From Nocardia sp. (GTDB lineage Bacteria > Actinomycetota > Actinomycetes > Mycobacteriales > Mycobacteriaceae), in assembly GCA_013361595.1 (NCBI GenBank), contig JABFXT010000396.1, positions 1 through 7,328 on the forward strand: a stretch of DNA of 7,328 nucleotides, read 5' to 3'. Both the position numbers and the translations under genes were made by a program. Below are positions 1-6,200 of this stretch, piece after piece. The notes under the pieces are model-generated. The model was not told the DNA's origin, ran no database searches, and was given only the letters and a program-made list of their open reading frames with translations. Within the stretch, counting starts at the first letter, position 1, and each line of letters starts with the position of its first letter.

Positions 1-140
1 TGCGCGAAGCGCGAGTCTCGAGGCCTGAACGGCGAGACCAAGGGGGCCTCAACCCCGCGCCGCCGCAGGCGGCGCCGAAAACACAGCTTCGGAACCGCCG
101 GGCCGGGTAGTCCGTTACCAGTCGGAGGAACGGACGGCCG
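1..140. other. Leader region with no assignable gene
   Basis: This stretch precedes the first supported gene. One forward frame stays open from base 1 to a TGA at 178-180 and another from base 3 to a TAG at 108-110. Both translations are Arg/Pro/Gly-rich and match nothing I recognise, so the tail of an upstream gene cannot be confirmed or excluded. It contains interleaved short inverted repeats: GTCTCG at 15-20 with CGAGAC at 33-38, and GAGGCC at 20-25 with GGCCTC at 45-50. A small GCGC-GAA-GCGC hairpin lies at 2-12. The density of dyads is more typical of an intergenic region than of coding sequence. Confidence 0.4.
57..75. terminator. GC-rich hairpin, possible terminator of an upstream gene
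   Basis: GCGCCGCC at 57-64 pairs perfectly with GGCGGCGC at 68-75 across a three-base loop (GCA). No T-run follows on the + strand, so this is not a classical intrinsic terminator. Actinobacteria often use strong hairpins without a U-tract. It has the same 8-bp stem and 3-nt loop geometry as the hairpin after the permease gene at 2713-2731. A role in ending transcription of a gene left of the window is inference. Confidence 0.35.
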
Positions 141-160
141 CTGTGCCCTACAGTGCACAG
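141..160 (+). promoter_or_regulatory. Dyad and possible -10 element upstream of the first gene
   Basis: CTGTGC at 141-146 and GCACAG at 155-160 form a perfect 6-bp inverted repeat with an 8-bp spacer. TACAGT at 149-154, between the arms, fits the actinobacterial -10 pattern TANNNT and would place transcription start near 161. That leaves about 24 nt of leader containing the Shine-Dalgarno. I find no convincing -35 hexamer at the usual distance. The overlap of dyad and -10 would suit a repressor operator, but short dyads like this occur by chance in GC-rich DNA. Confidence 0.22.
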
Positions 161-168
161 AGGCCGAA

Positions 169-176
169 GAGGAGGG
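169..176 (+). promoter_or_regulatory. Shine-Dalgarno that decides the first gene's start
   Basis: The purine tract GAGGAGGG lies 8 nt before the GTG at 185. The alternative in-frame GTG at 143 has only a GGAGG at 124-128, with a spacing of about 14 nt, which is too long. The ATG at 177 is in another frame. This favours 185 as the true start and removes a 14-residue non-conserved leader from the protein. Confidence 0.6.
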
Positions 177-184
177 ATGACGCC

Positions 185-976
185 GTGCGTAACGGGGCAT
201 TGGAAAAGGCCGTGGTCGAGGCACTGGACCACGGTTCCCGGCTACAAGCACCCGCCGTCGCCAAATATGTGGCGCGGTTGCGGCGCGCCCATCCCGACGA
301 GTCGCCCGCGCAGCTCGTCGAACGGCTGGAGCGTCAGTATCTGCTGGCGGTGACGGGAAGCGGTAGCGCGGTCGGCGCGTCGGCCGCGATTCCCGGGGTG
401 GGCACGCTCGCCGCGCTGGCGGCGGTGAGCGCGGAGACCACGTTCTTCATGGAGGCGTCGGCGCTGTTCACCCTCGCGGTGGCGTCGGTGCACGGTGTCA
501 AGCCGGAGAACACCGAGCAGCGGCGGGCATTGGTGCTCGCGGTGGTGCTGGGTGACACCGGGATGGAGATCGTCCAGAAGAGTGTCGGTACCTCGGCCAA
601 GAACTGGGGCACCGTTTTCGCGAACAAGATCCCGGGTCTGGCGGGGATGAACGATTCGCTGTTGAAGCGGTTCATCGTGCGGTTCATCACCAAGCGCGCC
701 GCGTTGATGGCGGGCAAGGTGGTTCCGGCCGGGATCGGCGCTGTGATCGGCGGTGTCGGTAACCGGGCACTCGGTAAGTCCACTATCGGCAACGCGCGCA
801 AGGCGTTCGGGCCCGCCCCGGCGTATTTCACGGACGAGATGGTGATCGACGCGGCGGTTCCGCCCGCGCTGGATCCCCCGAGAAAGTCGCTGTCGCACGG
901 TGATTCGATACATCCGCAGCACGACGAGGCCGTGGTGCGCCGGCCCGGCCAGCATCCCCCGGCCGGATCCCGGTGA
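185..976 (+). CDS. EcsC-like conserved actinobacterial protein
   Basis: This is a 263-aa protein of unknown biochemical function. The N-terminal 55 residues are charged and helical. The core, about 57-125, begins with a Gly/Ala-rich segment and IPGVGT (69-74). It continues through a hydrophobic helix with FMEASALFTLAVASVHGV (88-105) and a polar turn before RRALVLAVVLGDTG (113-126). A second hydrophobic segment (about 171-192) contains PAGIGAVIGGVGN, then RKAFGPAP (205-212). The last 45 residues are polar and Pro/His-rich, probably disordered. The PG motif, amphipathic helix, HG, charged turn and LLxxL-like order resembles the EcsC family. From memory, M. tuberculosis Rv1249c, next to kgd, is a similar 262-aa membrane protein. 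I see no signal peptide; membrane association is likely but not certain. The start is set by the Shine-Dalgarno at 169-176. Its stop overlaps the ATPase start (GTGA, 973-976), so it is probably coupled to the ABC genes. An ancillary role for the transporter is inference. Coding status is near certain; the family name is moderate. Confidence 0.85.
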   Translation: MRNGALEKAVVEALDHGSRLQAPAVAKYVARLRRAHPDESPAQLVERLERQYLLAVTGSGSAVGASAAIPGVGTLAALAAVSAETTFFMEASALFTLAVASVHGVKPENTEQRRALVLAVVLGDTGMEIVQKSVGTSAKNWGTVFANKIPGLAGMNDSLLKRFIVRFITKRAALMAGKVVPAGIGAVIGGVGNRALGKSTIGNARKAFGPAPAYFTDEMVIDAAVPPALDPPRKSLSHGDSIHPQHDEAVVRRPGQHPPAGSR

Positions 977-1926
977 CCGCGACTGCGCGCCCGGCGATCG
1001 TCGTCCGGGGTATGAGCAAGCGGTACGAGGATTTCAGTATCGGCGCGCAGGACATCTCCTTCGATGTCGAATCGGGGACCTGTGCCGCGCTGGTGGGGCC
1101 GCCCGGGTCCGGGAAATCGACGGTGGCCGGGATCCTGCTGGGTCTGCTTCCGCCCACCGCGGGCGAGGTCACGCTGGCCGGCGGCCGGAGCAGTTCGGCG
1201 GTGGGCGCCGTGCTCGCGCCGCGTGGTCTGCATCCGCGTCGGACGGTCCGTGACCATCTGCGGGTGTACGCGGCGGCGGCCGGCTGCCCGGACAGCCGGG
1301 TGCGCACCGTACTGGACATCACCGGTCTCACCGACCGCGCCCGGACCGTCCCCGACGACCTCACCCCCGGCGAGACGACCCGGACCGCCCTGGCGGCGGC
1401 GCTGCTGCCCGACCCGCGGTTGCTGATCCTCGACGATCCCGCCGCCGGTATGCAGCCGAGCGAACTGTCCTGGCTGCAGGGCCTACTGCGTGGTCATACC
1501 CGGCGGGGTGGCACGGTGTTGTTCACCACGCCGAGTCTGGTGACGGCGCTGCCGATCGCCGACCATCTGGTGGTGTTGAGCAACGGATCGGTGGTCTATC
1601 AGGGCAGTCCGGCGCGACTACGGCGGCGTAACCCGGATCGCCTGGTCGTGGCGTCCTCGTCGTCGATCGCTGTCGCGACCGCGCTGGCCGCGCGCGGTTT
1701 CACCGATGCGGTCATCCGGCCCGACGAGCAGCTGGCCGTTGCGGAGGCAACCGAAGCCGATATCGTGGCCGCCGCCCGCGCCGCCGATGTGCGGTTGCAT
1801 CGGATAGTCGCCGACCACATCCATCCCGACCGAGTACTCGCCTCGCTGACCCACGCGGCCGCGCCGCAGCCCGCGGGGCCCGGTATGCCGCCGCCCACCT
1901 CTCTGCCGTACGGGGTTGCCCGATGA
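973..1926 (+). CDS. ABC-2 type transporter ATP-binding protein with degenerate motifs
   Basis: This 317-aa protein is the nucleotide-binding subunit of a two-component ABC transporter, expected to dimerise in the cytoplasm beneath the permease encoded next. The NBD spans about 8-215. Walker A is intact (GPPGSGKST, 42-50) and Walker B is LLILDD (150-155). The rest departs from consensus. The Q-loop stretch VGAVLAPRGLHP (77-88) has no Gln. The signature region reads LTPGE (130-134) instead of LSGGQ-like. The catalytic Glu is Asp155. The D-loop Asp is Gln161 (AAGMQP). The switch His is replaced by Pro187 (LFTTPSLV). The C-terminal 100 residues resemble the regulatory extension common in actinobacterial ABC-2 ATPases, ending in a Pro-rich tail. 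GTG at 973 overlaps the previous stop, and only a weak Shine-Dalgarno is visible, so translation is probably coupled. An internal ATG at 1012 is possible but would trim the first NBD strand. Family assignment is confident; substrate unknown; hydrolytic competence doubtful. Confidence 0.93.
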   Translation: MTATARPAIVVRGMSKRYEDFSIGAQDISFDVESGTCAALVGPPGSGKSTVAGILLGLLPPTAGEVTLAGGRSSSAVGAVLAPRGLHPRRTVRDHLRVYAAAAGCPDSRVRTVLDITGLTDRARTVPDDLTPGETTRTALAAALLPDPRLLILDDPAAGMQPSELSWLQGLLRGHTRRGGTVLFTTPSLVTALPIADHLVVLSNGSVVYQGSPARLRRRNPDRLVVASSSSIAVATALAARGFTDAVIRPDEQLAVAEATEADIVAAARAADVRLHRIVADHIHPDRVLASLTHAAAPQPAGPGMPPPTSLPYGVAR

Positions 1927-2705
1927 TCGATGTCGTACCAGCGGAACTGATTCCGCCGGTTCTGTCCGAGTACCGCAAAACGGTGACGCTGCGCTACCCC
2001 CGAGTGTCGGCCGGGGCACTGGTCGCGACGGCGATCGTGGCCTCGTCGGTGACCGCGATCCTGGCCGGACCTCGTGACCCGGCGGGCGAGCCGGTCACCG
2101 GTACCGCCACCATCGGCCTGTATCTGGCCTTGTTCGCGGTGATCGTGACCGCGGCGGGATTCGGAGCGGCGGGCGCGGCCGGCGAACACCAGCACAACAC
2201 CCTGGTGATCAGCGCGCTGTTCACCGTGGATCGGGACCGGTTGGCCGGATCGAAATATCTGGTCACCGCCGCATTCGCGTTCGTGACCGCCGCGGCGGTC
2301 GAGATCGTGGCGGTGGTGTGCCTGCTGCTGTTCGGCCGCGGAAAATTCGAGATCACGGCCGCGTTGTTCGGCGTACTCGGTGGCGGACTGCTCGCCGCGG
2401 TCTGCTGGGCGGTGATCGGCACCGGGATCGGCCTGCTGCTGCGCTCTCCGGCGCTCGCGGTCGGCGCGGTCCTGGTCTGGGTGCTGCTCGCCGAACCGCT
2501 GCTGTGGGTGGTGACCGCGGGTATCGGATTGCCGGGCGTGGCCACTCTGCTGCCCGGATCGGCCACGTTGAGCACGGTGCTGGCCGGATCGTTCGCCGAC
2601 AGTGACCTGCTCGCCCCTGCTCCGGCCGCCATAGTGGTACTGCTGCTGTGGTCGGTCGGGATCGGCGCCGCCGGATGGTGGTCACTACGCCAGGCCGAAC
2701 TCTGA
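1923..2705 (+). CDS. ABC-2 type transporter permease
   Basis: This 260-aa integral membrane protein is the presumed permease partner of the preceding ATPase. Six hydrophobic segments can be seen, at roughly 28-48, 62-86, 110-137, 145-172, 176-200 and 232-253. Family-like features include the N-terminal SEYRKTVTLRYPR (15-27) before helix 1. Between helices 2 and 3 is GEHQHNTL (87-94) followed by DRDRLAGSKYL, the position of the conserved E-R-G-T coupling region in ABC-2 permeases. Between helices 4 and 5 is IGLLLRSPALAVG (169-181). ATG at 1923 overlaps the ATPase stop as ATGA, with GGGG at 1912-1915 as a modest Shine-Dalgarno 7 nt upstream. One permease and one ATPase gene imply a homodimeric complex of each. 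A GC-rich hairpin starts 7 bp after the stop, so this is probably the last gene of the unit. Substrate and direction cannot be read; export is usual for this family. Confidence 0.9.
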   Translation: MIDVVPAELIPPVLSEYRKTVTLRYPRVSAGALVATAIVASSVTAILAGPRDPAGEPVTGTATIGLYLALFAVIVTAAGFGAAGAAGEHQHNTLVISALFTVDRDRLAGSKYLVTAAFAFVTAAAVEIVAVVCLLLFGRGKFEITAALFGVLGGGLLAAVCWAVIGTGIGLLLRSPALAVGAVLVWVLLAEPLLWVVTAGIGLPGVATLLPGSATLSTVLAGSFADSDLLAPAPAAIVVLLLWSVGIGAAGWWSLRQAEL

Positions 2706-2711
2706 GTTGAT

Positions 2712-2742
2712 GGCCCCGCCTTCGGCGGGGCGGGGCGGGGCC
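2712..2742 (+). terminator. Terminator-like GC hairpin after the permease gene
   Basis: GCCCCGCC at 2713-2720 pairs with GGCGGGGC at 2724-2731 around a TTC loop, an 8-bp stem starting 7 bp after the permease stop. The same left arm, extended to GGCCCCGCC (2712-2720), can pair with a second right arm GGCGGGGCC (2734-2742), so two mutually exclusive hairpins are possible. No T-run follows. The position makes termination of the three-gene unit the simplest reading. The G-runs at 2724-2740 are separated by single C residues and could also form a two-layer G-quadruplex. Confidence 0.5.
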
Positions 2743-2749
2743 CTATTAA

Positions 2750-2834
2750 CCCCGGTTCTTCACTCCTCCGCTCCTCCGCTGCGCTCCCCCGCTCCGTCGC
2801 TCCAGAACCGGGGCGGGCCCCGCCTTGTGAGTGG
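2750..2834. repeat. Palindromic element, copy 1
   Basis: The arms CCCCGGTTCT (2750-2759) and AGAACCGGGG (2804-2813) are perfect 10-bp inverted repeats around a 44-bp centre rich in CTCCGCT/GCGCTCC. Downstream lies GGGCCCCGCCTT (2815-2826). The block 2799-2813 (GCTCCAGAACCGGGG) recurs with one change at 2995-3009. The block 2791-2813 recurs at 3095-3117 with 20 of 23 bases identical. Recurrence plus palindromy suggests a REP-like or miniature mobile repeat. I do not recognise a named family. Confidence 0.55.
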
Positions 2835-2920
2835 GCCCAGGCTTCGCGGTGGGCCCAGGCTTCGCGGTGGGCTCGGGCTTCGCGGTGGGCTCGGGCTTCG
2901 CGGTGGGCCTCGCCTCCGGC
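2831..2920. repeat. 18-bp tandem repeat array
   Basis: Four head-to-tail 18-bp units run 2831-2848, 2849-2866, 2867-2884 and 2885-2902. The first two are identical (GTGGGCCCAGGCTTCGCG). The last two are identical to each other (GTGGGCTCGGGCTTCGCG) and differ from the first pair at two positions. A fifth unit, 2903-2920, is badly diverged. The AABB pattern suggests two successive duplications. GGGCCCA (2833-2839) can pair with TGGGCCC (2850-2856). The + strand of the last two units has four GGG runs. The period is a multiple of three, so both strands stay open with a six-residue repeat, but no start, Shine-Dalgarno or recognisable protein supports coding. Confidence 0.9.
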
Positions 2921-2974
2921 GTCGTGTCGGGTCCGGCTCCGTCGGCTCGGGTTCTCGGGCCCGGCGATCGATAT

Positions 2975-3020
2975 CTGGGTTCTTCGGCGCTGCCGCTCCA
3001 GAACTGGGGTAGGCCCGACC
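2975..3020. repeat. Palindromic element, copy 2
   Basis: CTGGGTTCT (2975-2983) faces AGAACTGGGG (3000-3009), an imperfect inverted repeat with a much shorter centre (about 16 bp) than copy 1. GCTCCAGAAC, GGGG, GGCCC and CCTT appear in the same order and spacing as in copy 1 (2799-2826). A half-unit, GTCCTTCGGCGTT at 3033-3045, matches 2979-2991 at 11 of 13 bases, so the surroundings hold further decayed pieces. Confidence 0.5.
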
Positions 3021-3065
3021 TTTGTTCTGGGCGTCCTTCGGCGTTACGCGGACCCCGTCGACGTC

Positions 3066-3120
3066 GGTTCTCCGCTTCGGCGATCGGGCGCCGCGCTCCG
3101 TCGCTCCCGAACGTGGGTCG
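3066..3120. repeat. Palindromic element, copy 3
   Basis: GGTTCT at 3066-3071 is followed by CGGCGATCG (3078-3086), a 9-mer also found at 2962-2970 just before copy 2. The block GCTCCGTCGCTCC (3095-3107) is identical to 2791-2803 in copy 1, followed by CGAACGTGGG in place of AGAACCGGGG. The inverted arms GGTTC and GAAC(G) are the most decayed of the three copies. It sits just before the inferred promoter of the large exporter gene. Confidence 0.45.
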
Positions 3121-3200
3121 CCCCCCGAGTGTGACCCGGCCCACCCGTCTGGGTCGACGGCGCGGCTGTCGGAGCTGTCCTGGCCCCGCTGTCCGGGAAC

Positions 3201-3229
3201 AAGACCGTGTCACCGGGCGTCGTTATGGT
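3201..3229 (+). promoter_or_regulatory. Possible SigA-type promoter for the fused ABC exporter
   Basis: TATGGT at 3224-3229 fits the actinobacterial -10 consensus TANNNT. AAGACC at 3201-3206 lies 17 bp upstream and matches TTGACA at three positions (GAC). Transcription would start near 3236 and give a leader of about 23 nt that includes the Shine-Dalgarno before the ATG at 3259. The weak -35 is common in high-GC actinobacteria. Read from sequence only. Confidence 0.33.
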
Positions 3230-3246
3230 CGATGACAGGTTCGGGT

Positions 3247-3257
3247 GAAGGGGGGAG
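3247..3257 (+). promoter_or_regulatory. Shine-Dalgarno that decides the exporter start
   Basis: The purine tract GAAGGGGGGAG lies directly before the ATG at 3259, with GAAGG about 7 nt away. The reading frame is open from 3022, and an in-frame ATG also lies at 3232, but neither has a Shine-Dalgarno. The 3022-3258 translation is Arg/Pro/Ser-rich repeat DNA. This fixes the start at 3259. Confidence 0.6.
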
Positions 3258-3258
3258 T

Positions 3259-6200
3259 ATGAGCGGCGGCGCGCGTCCGGGATGGCTCCGCAGGTTGTGG
3301 TCGGAGTGCCGGCGCTATCGCGGCACGCTGGCCGGTATCACGCTGGCTCTGCTGGCCGGCGCGGCGGCGGAGATCATCGCGCCGCTGCTCACCAAATGGG
3401 CGGTCGATTCGGCGACGAGTGGCGCCACGCGGGTGATCGGTATCGTCGCCGGGCTGCTGGTCGCGCTCGCGGCGGGCCGGTTCGCCGCCTCGTTCGGGCG
3501 GCGGATGCTGGCCGGGAAGCTGTCCCTCGACGTACAGCACGGGTTGCGGTTGCAGCTGCTCGGATCGTTGCAGCGACTCGACGGTGCCGGGCAGGACGCG
3601 TTGCGCACCGGTCAGGTGGTGTCGCGTTCGATCACCGATCTGCAGTTGGTGCAGTCGCTGCTGGCGATGGCACCGCTCTCGGGGATGTCGTTCCTGCAAT
3701 TCGTGCTCGCCGCGGCGGTGATGTTGTGGCTGTCCCCGCCGCTGGCGGCGGTGGCGCTGCTGATGGTGCCCCTGGTGATCGTGGTGGTGTACCGGATGCG
3801 GCCCCGGTTGCACGCGGCGACCTGGTCGGCGCAGCAGCGGGCCGCCGAACTCGCCCAACATGTCGAGGAGACGGTTACCGGGGTCCGGGTGGTGAAGGGT
3901 TTCGGGCAGGAAGCCCGGATGGTCGATGTACTCGAACAGCATGGGCGCCGGCTGTTCGCCGAACGGATGCGCGCGGCCGGGATCAACGCCCGCTTCTCCC
4001 CCACTCTGTCGGCGATCCCGCAGGCCGGTCTGGTCGTGGTGATCGCGGTCGGCGGCTGGCTGGCGTTGCACGGTCAGATCGGGCTCGGCACCTTCCTCGC
4101 GTTCAGCGCCTATGTCACCACGATGACCACCACCGCCCGCACCATGGCCTCGGTGATCATCATGGCCCAGCTCACCCGGGCCGCCGCCGAACGGGTGTAC
4201 CAGGTGATCGACGCGGGTCCGGCGGTGGCCGATCCACCCCGGCCGGTCCCGGTGCCGGACGGGCCGCTGGGTATCGAGCTCGACGGGGTGAGGTTCGGCT
4301 TCGATGCGACGCAACCCGTGCTGCGCGATCTCGACCTGCGGGTGCGGCCGGGTGAGACGGTGGCGATCATCGGCCCGGCGGGATCGGGCAAAACCACCCT
4401 GTCCCTGCTGCTGCCCCGGTTCTACGCACCCGATGCGGGCCGGATCCGGCTGCTGGGTACGGGCACCGCGAAGCCGGTGGACATCGCGGATGTGTCGGCC
4501 GCGCAACTGCGGGCGGCGGTGGGCGTGGTCTTCGACGACCCGTTCCTGTTCAGCTCCAGCGTCGCCGCCAATATCGCGCTCGGCCGGCCGGCGGCCACCG
4601 ATGCCGAGGTCCGGGACGCCGCGCGGCAGGCCGCGGCCGACGAGTTCATCGAACAACTACCCGACGGCTACGACACCGTGGTCGGTGAACGCGGTCTCAC
4701 GCTCTCCGGCGGCCAGCGCCAGCGCATCGCTCTGGCCCGGGCACTGCTGGCCCGGCCGCGCATCCTCGTGCTCGACGACGCCACCTCCGCGGTGGACGCG
4801 GTCACCGAGGCCGCCATCTTCGGTGCCCTGCCGGACGAGGGCACTCGCACCACGATCATCCTGGCGCACCGCGAATCCACGCTGGCCCACGCCGACCGGG
4901 TGATCCGCCTACCCGAACCGGATACCGTCGCGGTCGCCGGGCCGGTGTACGTAGCCGACCGGCTCCCCGCGGCCGCCGCCACCGACCGATTCGCCCCCGT
5001 GGCCGACCTGAGCGCGACACCCGAACTGCGGCGCGCCATCGAACGCCTGCCCGCGGCCACCGAGCAACCACGACTGGACGAATCCCGGCTGCGCGAACCG
5101 GACCCGGGTTTCCGGCTGGGCCGGTTGCTGTGGCCGGTGCGGGCACTCGTCCTGGCCTCGGTGGCCCTGCTCGCGCTCGACGCGCTGATCGGGATCGGTT
5201 TCCCGCCGCTGGTGCGCCATGCGATCGACGCCGGTGTGACCGGCGCCCAGCCGTCCGCGCTCGTCTGGTCCGCGGTACTCGGTACCGGACTGGTACTCGC
5301 CGGATGGGGAGTGGCCGCGGCGACGACGCTGCTCACCTCCCGCACCGGGGAGCGGGTGCTGTTCGGATTACGTATCCGCAGCTACGCCCATCTGCAACGA
5401 CTCGGCCTGGACTATTACGAGCGCGAACTGTCCGGCCGGATCATGACCCGGATGACCACCGATGTGGATGCCCTGTCCACCTTCCTGCAGACCGGAGTGT
5501 CCACCGCCCTGGTGAGTGTGCTGTCGCTGGCCGGTATCGCGGTGGCCCTGCTCGTGATCGACCTACAGCTCGCGCTGGTGGTATTGCTCGGTGTGCTGCC
5601 CCCGCTGATCATCGCCACGGTGGTGTTCCGGCGGGTCTCCTCGGTGGCCTACACCGTCTCCCGGGAACGGGTCTCCACGGTCAACGCCGATTTCCAGGAG
5701 AACATCGCCGGGTTGCGGGCGGTCCAGGCCAACCGGCACGAACAGCTGGCGGCGCACCGGTTCGCCGAGTACTCGGCGAAGTACCGGCGCAGCCGGATGC
5801 GCGCCCAGCGCGCCATCGCACTGTACTTCGCGTTCGTGGCGTCGTGGACCGATCTGGCGCTGGCTCTCGTGGTGTTCACCGGTGCGCACGCGGTGGCCAC
5901 GGGCGGCACCAGCACCGGCACGCTGATCGCCTTCGTGCTCTACCTGGAACTGCTGTTCGGTCCGATCCAGCAGTTGTCCCAGGTCTTCGACGGTTATCAG
6001 CAGGCCCGGGTGGGTCTGCGGCGCATCGGTGAGTTGCTGCGCACCCCGTCCTCGATCGCCGCGGATCCGCCCGGCGCCGATCCGATCGCCGCGGGTCTGC
6101 GGGGCGATCTCGCCCTGGACTCGGTGCGGTTCCGCTACCCGGGTACCGAGCGACCGGCGCTCGACGATGTGGATCTGGCGGTAGCGCCCGGTGAATCGCT

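Noticed and set aside
143..184. GTG at 143 as start of the first gene
   Set aside because: Poor Shine-Dalgarno spacing, and the added 14 residues are basic and unlike the rest. The GTG at 185 has GAGGAGGG at an ideal distance and gives a length close to the recalled mycobacterial homologue.
242..955. Minus-strand frame opposite the EcsC-like gene
   Set aside because: His/Arg-rich shadow frame. The + strand product has coherent hydrophobic segments and is joined to the ABC genes by overlapping start and stop.
2831..2920. CRISPR array
   Set aside because: The units are contiguous with no unique spacers, 18 bp is too short for CRISPR repeats, and no cas gene is present.
2746..3213. 155-codon open frame on the minus strand with a PTAKPE hexapeptide repeat
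   Set aside because: The repeat simply reflects the 18-bp tandem array, whose period is a multiple of three. The frame crosses all three palindromic copies, has Arg/Pro/Gly-rich composition and resembles no known protein. Open frames on both strands are expected in GC-rich DNA.
2831..3235. Forward frame with GPGFAV/GSGFAV repeats
   Set aside because: Same tandem array read in another frame. No Shine-Dalgarno or conserved domain, and it overlaps the inferred exporter promoter.
3223..4656. Long minus-strand frames opposite the exporter
   Set aside because: Shadow frames of a real + strand gene with strong third-position GC bias. Translations are His/Arg/Pro-rich without recognisable domains.
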